52,450 bases of DNA from Saksenaea vasiformis B4078 (GCA_000697055.1 JNDT01001699.1:1-52450); one strand, 5' to 3'; shown: positions 20,485-31,803, numbered from the stretch's first letter. A program made the numbers and translations. The notes: a model not told the origin generated them from the sequence alone.

Positions 20485-21768
20485 ATGACAGTATCACGTT
20501 TAGCACGTTATCTCATGTCGTTGAAACAATTGTCCAGGAAGGTTGTTTTTCTTCAATTAATCGTTGCGTGCGTGTTTGGTTATTTCCTGGTAGCAAGCAC
20601 CATGAGAATCTACGAAAACAACCAGTACTCAGGTGAGTGCGTAGCTCTTTTTTCTTTTTTTACTTGTACACCTGCTTACAATTTTTTTTTCTTTTTAGAC
20701 AGTTGTTTCCCGTGTGCAGCTCTCTCTGACGACGCAACAACTACACAACAACAACAACAACAGCAACCAGGATCAGAAAAGCATTATCCGTACACAATTA
20801 TCACAGCTTCCAGTGCAAACCATCTTTGTGCTCTCGAAAATTACCTTTACACTCTTGATCAGCTGCGGCAACAACTCAGCCCTGAAGAGTTCCCGCGTAT
20901 CGTGGTTTACAACATTGGTATGAATCGTACACAGCTTCCTGTACTGGACCAACTTCGGGCAAACGGTCTTATCGACGATCTGGAAATGTTTGACTACTTT
21001 CGATATCCGCGTTTTTGGGATGTGGCTGTGAACCGTGGAGAATATGCTTGGAAGACGGGAATCGTCCGTGAGGCGCAGTTGCGATACGGTGGTGTATTAG
21101 TGTGGCTAGACGCTGGCAACGTGATAACAGCCGATTTTTTACGACATATCCCATCAATCGTTCGCGAAACTGGATTTTGGTCACCCCGCAGCTCCTATAC
21201 AATGGGACGTTGGACACATCGTGGCATGTACGAATACTTTGGTGCGAATCCAAAAGACTTTGCCAAAAATGTTAACTGCAACGGAGCAGCTATTGGGTTT
21301 GATGCTGATAACAAGACCATTGTCGATGAAATCATTGTACCTTGGTATGAATGTGGATTAATCAAACATTGTATCGCCCCTCCTGGCTCGTCTCGCCTGA
21401 ATCACCGACAAGATCAGGCTGTGCTTACCTACCTGGCTTATCTTACGGGTCAAAGTTGCAAAAAACCACCACAACAGTTTCATAAATTACAAACACATCG
21501 AGATGAATCTTGCAGAGCAAGTCTCCTGGCACTTGATCTACAAGGTCGACTAGCCCATCCCTCTGCCATTGGTACATTCACTCTCTTTTTTTTCCTATTT
21601 TTTAAAACTCTAATTTCCTTTTTTTTTCCCTTTTTTTTCTTGTTTGGTGTAGATTATCCACAGTGGCTCCCAAATGACACATCGCAGTTGTACTATCATC
21701 CTGAATGGCGGTATCCAGAAGATCAAGTACCAGAATTCATTGAACAACTACTTCGCCAAGATAGTTAA
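20485..21768 (+). CDS. type II membrane protein, DUF1647-like putative glycosyltransferase
   Basis: Exons 20485-20632, 20699-21571 and 21653-21768 give 378 residues; both introns (66 and 81 nt) start GTGAGT or GTACAT and end after T-rich tracts. Intron 1 is in frame and stop-free, so retention would add 22 residues; a second acceptor 21 bases further on is possible. A short cytoplasmic tail and one membrane span (about residues 18-36, VVFLQLIVACVFGYFLVAS) suggest a Golgi or ER type II protein. A seven-Gln run (20746-20766) is in the stem. The lumenal domain has RIVVYNIGM, GEYAWKTGIVREA and GGVLVWLDAGN, matching DUF1647, a family related to GT-A glycosyltransferases. The LDAGN acidic residue could be the DxD-like metal site. 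Substrate unknown. I chose the ATG after the TATA box. Confidence 0.8.
   Translation: MTVSRLARYLMSLKQLSRKVVFLQLIVACVFGYFLVASTMRIYENNQYSGECVALFSFFTCTPAYNFFFFLDSCFPCAALSDDATTTQQQQQQQPGSEKHYPYTIITASSANHLCALENYLYTLDQLRQQLSPEEFPRIVVYNIGMNRTQLPVLDQLRANGLIDDLEMFDYFRYPRFWDVAVNRGEYAWKTGIVREAQLRYGGVLVWLDAGNVITADFLRHIPSIVRETGFWSPRSSYTMGRWTHRGMYEYFGANPKDFAKNVNCNGAAIGFDADNKTIVDEIIVPWYECGLIKHCIAPPGSSRLNHRQDQAVLTYLAYLTGQSCKKPPQQFHKLQTHRDESCRASLLALDLQGRLAHPSAIGTFTLFFFLFFKTLISFFFPFFFLFGVDYPQWLPNDTSQLYYHPEWRYPEDQVPEFIEQLLRQDS
20746..20766 (+). repeat. CAA/CAG repeat encoding Gln7
   Basis: Five CAA, one CAG and one CAA codon in the stem region of the DUF1647-like protein. It is likely variable in length between strains. 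Confidence 0.8.
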
Positions 21769-22160
21769 TTACTCTAAAAAAAGGAAGATCTCTGTACAGC
21801 TTTAATGATGATCTTCTTTTTTTTTTCCTTCCTTTGTCTATTGTACATATATACATATATAGAGATTAACTAGTTTCCCTCACGTATCAACGCTTAGATA
21901 TATAAAGATACATAATCAAAGAAAAAAAAGTTAAGAAAGCGATACTCCCCTGTTACAAATTCACCCAAACTTTAAAGGAGGTCCTTCTCCAAACATTGTT
22001 ACAGAATAAAGTTTTTGGAAAAAGAAAAAGTGCGGGAACAGCCCCCGCTGAGCTCAATTTAACACAATGGGTCGATTGCACCAAAAACCCCGATCTCAGT
22101 TAGTCGCAGGTGCAAATCCAACTGACCACTTGTGTGTACTCCTCCGTCTTTCCTTACATC

Positions 22161-24917
22161 ATGACCAGCCAGGCACTTGACCGTGGCTACCTTTCTCCTC
22201 ATGTCTCCTTACGACCTTCTTATTCCCGTACTCTAAACTCACCTTCTGCACCCCTCCCCACGAAAAGCACTAGCAGTAACCGATTGTCACGGAAGAAACA
22301 CAGTACCTCGACAACCATGCGCTCGACCGAAAACGTTCAAGTTACTGTTCGATGTCGACCAATGACAGAAAAGGAACAGTTGAATAGAGCAGAGAACGTT
22401 TGGCAAGTCAATGCCAGCGAATCAAAGATTCAGTCAACCGTTCGACAAAACCTTGGATACTGTTATGGTCTGCTGTCCTGAAAACAAACCTCGGTATAGG
22501 ATTATTCATCCTTCTTTTAGATCATGTGTTCTATGGAAGTAACAATGCGGAATTATACGAGGCAAGCGTAAAAAAACTTGTCGAGTAAGCCATCTTTTTT
22601 TTTTTCTCTTTTTCTTTCCTGCAGTCTATCATGCTAAATTGCACATAGTGAAGCCATGGATGGATACAACGGTTTGTGCATATTAGTTGATTGATTTCGT
22701 GCATTTAGCCAATTGTTTGTACCCTTTTCCAACGTTAGCTACCGTTTTTGCATATGGACAGACCGCTAGTGGTAAAACTTATGTAAGTGCATGATTAAAA
22801 AAGCTGTTCAGTACAATTCATCATCATCATCATCATCATCTTACGCATAATCCTAGACTATGGTAAATGCTAGTTAAGAAGTAATGTCGTAACTGTCTAA
22901 CTATTTATTGACACTTTTTATCCATCAACCGCAATTAAAAAGATGGGTATGTCGATCAATATAGCGATGAGCTGTAAGTGATTTATAGAAAATTAAGGGA
23001 CGGAATCCGAACCCGGTATCATTCCTCGCGCCGTAAATGAAGTGTTTGATTATATTCGGCGAGTAAGGGCTATTTTTGCATCATTGACAAAGAAAAAAGA
23101 TGTGATGGATTGTTAGGCTTTTGCAAAAGAATTCTTGCTACGGGTCTCCTATCTGGAAATATACAACGAGACTATCCATGATCTACTCGCGCCAGAAAAC
23201 AACGATCTTAAGATACACGAAGATAAACGGGTAAGAGAATGAAAGGAACAAGCACAGGCGATATTTAACCTTTTCTTGACAGAGGGGAATCTACGTGAGC
23301 CCGCTGACAGAAGAAGTGGTAACCTGTCCTCAAGATGTAATTCGTGTTATACAAAAAGGCGAAGGTAGAGTAGGAGAGAAAACAGGCTGTTGATCCCAAC
23401 TGAATTTTTTCGGTATTAGCCAACCGGCATATTAGTACGACGGATTATAATCTACACAGTAGTCGGAGTCACACGATTTTCCAAATGGTTGCTTTCATCA
23501 GATATGAATAGGATCTACTAACTCCTCCCATGTGTGCAGGTGATCGAAAGTAGACAGCGCAGCAACGCTAGTACAACACTCGTGTCTGGGGTCCAACGAC
23601 GATTTACATCGTCGGTCGGGAACGGACGGACAGAGTCTTTAAAAATATCACAATTAGTAAGCGTTTAGAATGTTGTTCAATGCGGAGAGTTAATATGTCG
23701 AAGAATTTGATCGACTTAGCAGGGAGTGAAAAAGCGGTATCAAATCAGGAGCGACGAAAAGAAGGAGCTTATATTAACAAAAGGTAAGGTCAAGCAACAA
23801 GGGAAAAAAAAAAAACGGGGACTAAATTGAACTTATAGTTTATTGACATTGGGTACCGTTATTTCGAAGCTAACGGAGAATGGAAAAGGGTAAGGATATA
23901 TTGAAAACAAGTGGATCGTTCCTGACATAGCCAAATCAAGCGGTGGCCATATCCCATACCGAGACTCGAAGTTGACACGGATATTACAAACGGCATTATC
24001 TGGCCAAGCCAAGGTAGTGGTAATCTGTACTATCAGCCCAGCAATTGGGTCTTTGGAAGAATCGAACAATACCCTCAAGTTTGCTGGGCGGGTCAAGAAG
24101 ATTGTAGTGTCCGCAAAGAACAATGAGGTAACACTAAATCGAATCGTCACTATCTTGTGTGTCTAAAAAAGTACGTGGTCCAGGTGGTAGATGATAAGGC
24201 TTTGATACAGAAATACCGTGGTGAGATCATAGATCTTAGAGATAAACTGGATGCAGCAAACAAAGTACTACAGCAAGAAAAACAGAATGCCCAGTCCGCA
24301 TTGGATGCTGAACGATACCAGGTAAATCCTCCATAGAAAGAAATGGCGGTATTAAATGATAAACATAGCATGAACAAGAAGTGATGCGTTTGGAAGACGT
24401 AATACAAGTCCTGAAGACAAGGTAAAGAAATAGCATGTTGATAGATATCTGTCTAAAACAAGTAAATAGGAGGGACGATCTGACGAGCAGAATTTTGACC
24501 TCGTCTTCCGTGACACCAGATGCGAAAGATACACCAGAAGCTGCTGTAGGGAAACGATGACAAGAGAAAGCCTGACTAACATAGAGAACACAGAGCAATG
24601 GCGGAAAATCGCCCACCATGGGTGCATCTGTTGGACGGTTACCGTCTGTGAAAGAAGATCCATGGGAGCTGGTGCGTGATCTGAGACAGAATTTGGCGCA
24701 GGTAGAGGCAGACAAGTCGAAAATGGAAGCGCAGTGCACAGCAATGCAGGAACGGATCAAGTATTTGGAGAAAGAACTTGAACAATACAAAGGATTGGAG
24801 GATAAAGTAGCGCATTTAGAAGCGGAACTGACCCTTATCAGGGCTGAAATCAAGCTGACACCACATTTACCAAAGGAAATGACCCAAGATTCCCAGGAAC
24901 TGTTAACAATTGTCTAA
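22161..24917 (+). CDS. kinesin motor protein (kinesin-7 / CENP-E / Kip2-like)
   Basis: Eighteen exons (22161-22467, 22521-22584, 22649-22671, 22739-22782, 22857-22862, 22943-22946, 22998-23062, 23117-23230, 23283-23364, 23420-23487, 23540-23656, 23704-23783, 23839-23889, 23941-24127, 24184-24321, 24369-24421, 24470-24545, 24594-24917) give 600 residues. The Ser-rich head (residues 1-55) precedes the motor domain: VQVTVRCRP, P-loop GQTASGKT (138-145), NLHSSRSHTIF switch I, NLIDLAGSE switch II (299-307) and HIPYRDSKLTRIL. The neck reads NNEVVDDKALIQKYRGEI, typical of kinesin-7. Coiled coil follows (about 405-467 and 515-590). Kinesins of this class walk on microtubules and act in tip tracking or chromosome movement. 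Exons 5 and 6 are only 6 and 4 nt. The first donor (GTCTGC) is weak. AATAAA lies about 20 bases past the stop. Confidence 0.9.
22818..22841 (+). repeat. TCA/ATC trinucleotide microsatellite
   Basis: About eight copies of tca lie in intron 4 of the kinesin gene, immediately before the 6-nt exon. Length variation could affect the spacing used to recognise that exon. Confidence 0.85.
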
Positions 24918-25650
24918 ATCTAATTCCATCACGACAATAAACCTTCCTAAACTAGTTCGAGACGAGAAACAGTCATCCTCCTAAATGCAGGTTCATGGCA
25001 AGTGCGAGTGATCATAACTTTTAAAAATAGGATACACATGTGACTACAGATCTTGACACCTCGTTCACAATCTTCCATGTGTTTGAGAAAATCTACGCTT
25101 GGTTGGAGAGTAATGTCTGCGTGCATTATAGAAGTACTATGTCGGCGATGGATTGTTCCACTTTACCACATTTTCTCCTTCACTGAAACGCTTACAGCAG
25201 TTTCTCAAAATAGCGAGCTATGTCGTGGCGATAGTGTAAATGTATAGTCTGTATGATTCAGATACTGAATTCGTTTGTTGTCATATCGCTGCATATCACG
25301 TCCTGGTGGTCAGCCCGTCCGTATAGTACACTTTTCCGAAAGTGAATAAAGGAAAAAAAAAAGCAAGACTATGATACATGATTATTGCTTCAACACATTT
25401 GACCATGGACTTATAGACGATGTCCCAAATTCTTGCCGTGCCCCGTTAGGATTAAGCTATTTTTCAGCTTTGGTGTCTTCTTTATTTTGTTGTAAAAGGA
25501 AGGAAATGAATGTGAGACAGCAACTACATATGATTTCCCTCTTCGAATAAATAGGGTTAAGAGGGAAAAAGGGTAACCAAAATGTAAGAAAAAAAAAGTA
25601 TATATAGAAAAGAAAACAAAAGGTATATGACGTTCCATCGTTACAGACCC
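24918..25650. other. 3' intergenic region between convergent kinesin and CK1 genes
   Basis: No gene seen; it holds the 3' UTRs of the two convergent genes. AATAAA-like signals for the plus-strand gene are at about 24937. Confidence 0.5.
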
Positions 25651-27335
25651 TCAAAAGCAACTGCACACACCACACGTCATGGTTGCGAAGAGTCTTTCCC
25701 AAAATCCTTGTCTATGAACCGATTCAACTAATTGTGCAGCGTCCATGTTGTTATTGTTAATATTTTGATATGTAGGTTGATTTGTAGTGGTCATCATCGG
25801 TTGTGATGTTCGTTGGCGGTGATAGGATGCCAGTGATCCTTGCTGGTGGTAGCTTAATCGCTGGTTGGTGCTGTGGCGTGGTGAATCACGCCTTGAACGA
25901 TAGCCATGAGCTGCTGCAGCGCTATTTAGCGCCGCCACTGCACCATGGCGGTGTGATGAATGACGGTGTAGTGATGATCGGAACTAACCAAAGTTTTTTT
26001 TATCTAACTATCTGCAGACACGTGCTGGATGCCTTTTCTCTTACCTCCCACCCCTTCCCATCGTTCAGTAGCATCCAGTCGTACATGCCGTCATCTGTTT
26101 CCCCAATAGCCTTTAAAACTTTATCGAATAATTCTCTCAAAAAATCATAATCAGGTGTTTCCTCAAAACCCAGTCGACGTGCATACTGCAGATAAATAGC
26201 AAACTCCTCTACACAATAAACGTGAATCCTCTTCTTTAGATGAAAAATCATTCCTTTGACATACCTGGGAAGCCATCACAAAGATCCTTAACAGCTGTTG
26301 TCTGTTTTTTTTCACCAATCCGCTGATACTTTTGTTTGTTTGTAGCTGCCTTTAAACCTTGCCATGGGAGTGATCCTCGTAAGAAATACATGAATACATG
26401 GCCCAAAGATTCAAGATCGTCTCGGCGTGATTGTTCTGGATGATAAAGTTTTGTAAATGAGGCGAAGCGTTTTCAGTTCTTACCTCGTCCAAGATGGGTA
26501 TTGATACTCATGTACCGTGCTGTGCCTGACAAGCTTTTCCGTTCACGATAGGGTATATGTTGTTTTGTCTTTGGATCGCGATACTGCTTTGCCATGCCGA
26601 AATCGATCATGTAGACGGTGTTTGAGTGCTTCGTGCCGGGTCGTCCAATCAGAAAGTTGTCAGGTTTAATATCGCGGTAAATTAGATTACGTTCATGAAT
26701 ACTTTGGACACGCGTGATCTGTTTGTTATTGTGTTTGTTATTTTTCTTTTCTTTTTTTTATTTTCATCCCAAAGGTTAGGTCCCTTACCATGTGTTTTGC
26801 CAACATTGCAACGGTTTTGATCGTAAACTTTCTAGAACACATATCAAACAAGTCTTCAAGACTTGGACCAAGCATATCGATCACTAGCATGTTGTGAAGT
26901 CCTTCCTGGCCAAAAAAGTAGGCCGTGGGGATGCCACCTATGGTGAACTTAGCCCAAACAGAGTGCTGAGTTTTTTCCCTTTTTCCCTTTTTTCTTTTCT
27001 GTCAGAGGGTGTTGGTTATTTTTGACATACTTTGGCCTGCTAGGATTTTATAGGTACGGTACTCATCCCGTAGTTGAGGAGCATCAGATTTCCGTGGTTC
27101 AAACTTTATAGCTACTTGCTGATTATTTAGTAGGTTGATGCCTGACACACAGAAGTTAGAACACGAGAGTCTGTAAGGACAGTACTATCACTACTACTTT
27201 CTTACCTTCATAAATAATACCAAAGCTGCCTTCTCCTATTTTGCGTCCAACTTTGTAATGTACTCCTACGACATTGGAAGAAGCACCTATTGCTGCGTGT
27301 GAACGACTTTGACGGTGTTGTTGAGTCGTCGCCAT
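25651..27335 (-). CDS. casein kinase 1, membrane-type (Yck-like)
   Basis: Seven exons (27335-27206, 27141-27031, 26937-26789, 26718-26484, 26435-26265, 26208-26045, 25983-25651) give 430 residues. The kinase domain starts near residue 23: GEGSFG loop (34-39), Lys56 in VAIKF, catalytic YRDIKPDN (Asp146), DFG at 169-171, and the CK1 signature where [10 protein letters not shown] replaces the usual APE motif. After the kinase comes a low-complexity His/Arg/Gln/Asn-rich tail and a C terminus with three cysteines (TCGVCSCF). C-terminal cysteines in Yck kinases are palmitoylated and hold them at the plasma membrane, which probably applies here. Roles in the family include endocytosis, glucose signalling and polarity. 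It faces the kinesin gene tail to tail. All intron phases agree. Confidence 0.95.
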
Positions 27336-28893
27336 GACGAGAATAACTTTAGACGAGAGAGGAAAGAGACAGCAGGGAAGAAAAAAGGTGAAAGGGAAAG
27401 ATAGAAAGTGTCGTCACTTCGAATAAGGCACAGAAACCAAAAAAAAAAAAAGAAAAGAAAAATCTCGGTCGTTTTTTTGTAACTTTGTGAAACTTTCCAT
27501 CTTATGTAGATGTGACAGGTATGAGATGCATCAACGCTTCATGTCTCTATTGAGATAACGGTACACTGCAGCAATTTATATATATCATGACATTTGCGAT
27601 CGTTAGGAACACAGGCGGCTTCTATCGTCATTTTGTTCCTTGTGTTACCTCTTCGGGACCTTCAGCCGAAAACACTTGCTTTTACAGCGCTTCTAACAAG
27701 AAACCACGTCTTTTTGGCCCTCGAAAATAGAAATAGCCTAATTCCATAACAACAACATTTGTACAATCTCGACGAACGAAAGAACGACAAGATGACGAGC
27801 ACTTGAACGCTCCTATAACGAAGCTAACTTGAAGGCATCTCCAGATGCACTTATCATATTGACTTGCATCTCAAGTACTTAGCTCTTTGACAACAAAGAT
27901 GAATTGGCCCTCTATATGGGTCACACTTATGCTGTAAACGAGAGACTGTATAACTAGACCTGAGTTAATAAGGGAGACCCCGCTCCCAACGGCTAAAGGA
28001 CAAGAACCAGAGCAACATCTTTTTAGTTGCTCTTCTGAAGAGTAAAGCTCAATCACGCATACCCTCGTACCGTCCCCCCACATAAGCAAACATAACAGAG
28101 TTCCTTTCCACTACAAGCGACTAGTTGTCTGTGTTTACGCCACACAAAGATGGGCAACCCAGTATGGACGACGGTCTAACAGGATTTCAAAGAGATAAAT
28201 GGCCGATCGGACCCGTATCTCGCTGAAGAACGTTAAAAAAAGAGAGCTTGGATTATCAATGAAAACCATTCACTTCTCTGGCAAATCCGAGGACTCAGGT
28301 TTATAGAAGAGAGCTTGCAACCTCATAGAACCCGGACCGCGATTAAAACAGCTCGTTGCTGTCTTATATTTGAAATCGGATCTCCTGCAATTGGATCAGC
28401 TCGTAGTACAAATGCCCAAACTTGCTACCACTTGAGGACGAGAGTGATGAATCATTGTTACCGAGTATATGTCATCTCTCAGACGGCTGAGTTAGACTGT
28501 CTTTCGAAACTTTTTGTTTTCACGAAGATAAGCGATACGTATCAGACCCTTTCTTAGCGCAGAGTTGGCTTGTTTTGGTCTTAAGGCTTATTTAGAGAGG
28601 ATTAGACCTGTGATTTTCAAATAAAAACAATTCGCGCTTTGAAATCCTGTACTGCTACGTCTGTGTTTTCTGATGGGTTGCACCAACGTGCAGTTCCATT
28701 TCTGTTCTACATCTATAGCCGAAATAGAAACGCTTCTGGTTAAATCAATGTACGTGGAAAATGCTGCGTATTGAAAATCTTACTTTTTAACTGTTCGTAT
28801 TACGGTTGTATATGATATTATGTTTATTTTTTACAAATGATCTTAAATGTCAATGATGAGGAACAGTTCTAAGTATAGGATGATCAACGGTCT
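27336..28893. other. spacer between the CK1 start and the dUTPase end
   Basis: About 1.5 kb with no supported gene. It contains the CK1 promoter and 5' leader (a poly-A run near 27438-27450 on the plus strand). Short frames at 27871-28089 (-) and 28315-28557 (+) have no recognisable domains. Confidence 0.5.
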
Positions 28894-29492
28894 TTATCGA
28901 CGACCTGTGGATCCAAATCCGTCTGCTCCTCGATCGGTCGAATCCAACTCCTGCAAAGGATTGTCAGTAAACCCGTTTAAAAACAAAGAATATAACTTAC
29001 ATGAACTTCTACAACTTCAGGTGTATAAATTCTTTCTAAAACCAATTGAGCAATACGATCACCTTGCTTGACTATGTACAAAGTAAATTCATTATCCTCT
29101 GGATGTCAGTCTTCCAAATACCTTCATAGTCATCCTTTGAGAAATTAAACATAAGGATATTCAACGGACCACGATAGTCTGCATCGATCACACCAGCACC
29201 TGTATCCAAAAAGTGCTTTGAAGCCAAACCTGATCGTGGGGCTACACGACCATAGCACCCTTCTGGCACAGCGATGGAGAGATCAGTAGGAACCATGGCT
29301 TTGCCTTGCGCAGGAATGAGAAGATCGCATGAGCTAATGGAAGCACGACGGAAATCAGCATGGCAGAAAGTTGTAATGCTTGTCTTTCTTTTTTTTTGCA
29401 TACCTGTACAAATCATAACCTGCTGCAGCTGCTGAACCGCGCGTAGGAAGGCGTGCGTGTTCCGATAGGCGCTTAACTAAGAGTTGAGACAT
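28894..29492 (-). CDS. DUT1: dUTP diphosphatase (dUTPase)
   Basis: Four exons (29492-29404, 29333-29122, 29071-29001, 28950-28894) encode 142 residues, the usual length of a trimeric dUTPase subunit. It hydrolyses dUTP to dUMP and pyrophosphate, keeping uracil out of DNA and supplying dUMP for thymidylate synthesis. The five family motifs are all visible: AAAAGYDLY, then APRSGLA, then GVIDADYRG with the catalytic Asp, then [11 protein letters not shown], and the C-terminal P-loop-like [10 protein letters not shown] that closes over the phosphates. The last two motifs are only reached through small exons 3 and 4. It is divergent from the carrier gene, sharing a 372-base region with three CGCG cores close to the dUTPase start. 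Confidence 0.95.
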
Positions 29493-29537
29493 GCAGATAA
29501 AGTATAACGGGGAAAAAAAGGAAAAGAAAAAATACGA

Positions 29538-29572
29538 ACGCGATGCGCGCGTATCAATGTACAACTGCGCGT
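29538..29572. promoter_or_regulatory. MCB-like CGCG cluster upstream of dUTPase
   Basis: ACGCGA (29538-29543) and CGCGT at 29548-29552 and 29568-29572 lie 46-80 bases upstream of the dUTPase start. MBF/SBF-type complexes bind ACGCG(T) in promoters of DNA-synthesis genes, and dUTPase is a typical G1/S target in fungi. The same region is also upstream of the divergent carrier. The link to MBF is inferred from motif and gene class. Confidence 0.4.
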
Positions 29573-29864
29573 GTGTGGCTTTTCATGAAGCAGCCTGACG
29601 ACCTTTCCCCCTAACGTTCCTCCGTCTCTATTCTTTATCTCCTCAAAAAAAAAAGCTTCCCTGCTGATTTCTCTTTCCGTTTGCATGACATGCAAAACTT
29701 TGAATTGTTTGTGCACGCATCCCTCCGGAACATGTCCGGGCCAAAAATCTATCAACTTTCCTTGACAGGTCTTATGTTCAACAAATTCAATCGCCGACAG
29801 ATAAAGTCGATGGAAGGAAAAGGACTCCAAGTGACGACGATAAGCGTCGGCCCTCCAGATCGTC

Positions 29865-31360
29865 ATGACCGACACCAATGAGTTGGAATTCTTTGAAAAT
29901 GTCCCCGCCATTCAAACTAGTCCTTCTGTCGAACGAATGCTCGCAGCATGTTCAGGCGCTGTTCTTACTACCATCTTAGGTACTATGCACTTGTAAATGA
30001 AATGACCTTGGAGTTTAACAGGCGGTCCAGTTACTCCATTGGATGTCATCAAAACTAGACTTCAGAGTCAAGATATGCCTGGCTCGACAAAGACACGCCA
30101 TCTCAATGGCACTTGGGTATATATATGTTCAAACGACGACAAGAGAAATACCAACAAAGTCTGAGAGTATAGGATGGCATGAGATTAATTGTTCGCCGCG
30201 AGGGCATTTCTGCATTATGGCGCGGGTTATCGACCGGTTTGGTAATGGCTGTTCCATCCACTGTCATTTACTTTGCCGGTTATGACTATATCCGTGACCA
30301 AACACAAAGTATAAATCAAACATTGTACCACTACTCACCTTTGTGGGCTGGTGGTGCTGCAAGAGGTAAGAATAGTGGCATTAAGAAAGGGACATGTGTC
30401 TATGCTATATGCGTGAGGCTAGTGAGGGTTGCGAGGCTGCGTGTCATACAGATATATACATATGCAGATACATATATACACATCTATAGCCGTATCAGCC
30501 GCCGTGGTGTCTCCCATTGAGTTATTCCGAACTCGGCTGCAATCTGTGGAAGGCTTGCAAGGGTTTGGAGGTAACTTTGAAGATAGAAAAACAAATAAAT
30601 TTATCTTGTTTTTTTTGTTACTGTTATAGCTGTCTGGAGAGGAGTCGTCCAAATGGTATCTAGGGATGGTGTGACCTCGCTGTGGCGAGGAATGTTACCC
30701 ACAATGTTAAGAGATGTGCCTTTCTCGGGTAGGTCTAACGCATATGGAGGCTATTTACTAATGTACATGGCTGGCACAAAACAAGCTATCTACTGGATGA
30801 CTTATGAACGGATCAAAAAACGGTTGCAATCCCAGCCAACATTTTCACGGGACACGGTTACAGAATTTCAAACATCGTTTATAGCTGGTGCTTCTTCTGG
30901 AATGGTAAATGAAAACTTCCCTTTAAAAATGAAAGAGAAAGATGTAGATGTAACACTTGGTAAACACTGCTAGATGGCAGCGGTGTTGACTACACCATTC
31001 GACGTAATCAAAACACAACGTCAGGTTTCAATGATCCAAGGTAGATATTATTTTCCTTCAACCCCCCAAATTCCCCTTAGTTGACATTCTTTGTCCATGT
31101 AGATATTAGAATTAGCCAATTGCTACGGACTATCGTAGCTACGGAAGGTTATCAAGGGTTTTTCAAAGGTAAGGAAAACGAAAAAAAAATAAGATTCCAG
31201 TCATGACTTCCAATGATTCATGTATCAAAACATGTCAGGTGTTGTTCCGCGGGTCATAAAAGTCGCACCATCTTGTGCCATCATGATTTCCAGTTATGAA
31301 GTTGGGAAGTTGTTATTTGCTGATCGACGGTATACGGCGCATACTCGCCCCCAAAGATAA
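29865..31360 (+). CDS. mitochondrial carrier, SLC25A39/A40 (Mtm1)-like
   Basis: Nine exons (29865-29979, 30022-30116, 30173-30365, 30490-30570, 30630-30728, 30786-30904, 30974-31040, 31103-31168, 31239-31360) give 318 residues with the three tandem repeats and six membrane helices of mitochondrial carriers. The signature PX(D/E)XX(K/R) appears in each: PLDVIK, PIELFR and PFDVIK. Sequences such as [21 protein letters not shown] and [20 protein letters not shown] place it with the Mtm1/SLC25A39-40 group, which in animals imports glutathione into mitochondria and in yeast affects manganese and iron homeostasis. It lies in the inner membrane. Subgroup is from my recollection of the family pattern. 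Its stop is only 36 bases from the stop of the convergent HMG-box gene. Confidence 0.92.
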
Positions 31361-31396
31361 CGATATATAGAGAATAATAAGAGAAATAGATCTGTC

Positions 31397-31803
31397 CTAC
31401 TGATTTTTGGCTAAGGCCGCCTTGTACTTTTGCTTCTCTTCATCTGCTTTATCTTGATAGACCTTTTTTTTTTTGTATAATATACGCTGGCCTTTAGCTA
31501 ACTATCTCTGAGTTTATCACATTTACCTTTTTTTCTTCTGGCGTCATCTGTCTCCAAATGTCACCCAGTGTTTGCCCGATTTGACCTTCTGTAGTATTAG
31601 CACCTACAATCCATAGATCTCATGTACTACAGATGCTTACCAAATGTAGCGTCAGGCTTCTCTAATTTCACCTTGGGACGACGTTCTTTTGAGAAAAGCA
31701 TGTAGGCCGACAACGGGCGCTTGGGTAATTCTACCTGCTTCTTGCGTCGTTCTCGGAGAGTGGAAGTGCGCTTGGCCACCGTGTCGTCCTTGGTTTTTGT
31801 CAT
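31397..31803 (-). CDS. HMG-box DNA-binding protein (Nhp6-like)
   Basis: Three exons (31803-31641, 31603-31527, 31462-31397) encode 101 residues: a Lys/Arg-rich N-terminal tail, then one HMG box from about residue 28 (LPKRPLSAYMLFSKERRPK ... IWRQMTPEEKKVYQDKADEE). Proteins of this type bend DNA in the minor groove without strong sequence preference and help chromatin remodellers such as FACT. The segment between helices 1 and 2 has a few extra residues (FGANTTEGQIG) compared with Nhp6. Its 3' end abuts the carrier gene. The start is the first ATG before the basic tail. Confidence 0.9.

Noticed and set aside
23890..23940. Kinesin acceptor at 23931 (after catag)
   Set aside because: It breaks the reading frame; the acceptor ending at 23940 keeps it and restores GGGHIPYRDSKL.
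29477..29911. 144-codon minus-strand ORF upstream of dUTPase
   Set aside because: It overlaps the dUTPase 5' end in another frame, the promoter cluster and the carrier start; no domain. The four-exon dUTPase model explains the region.
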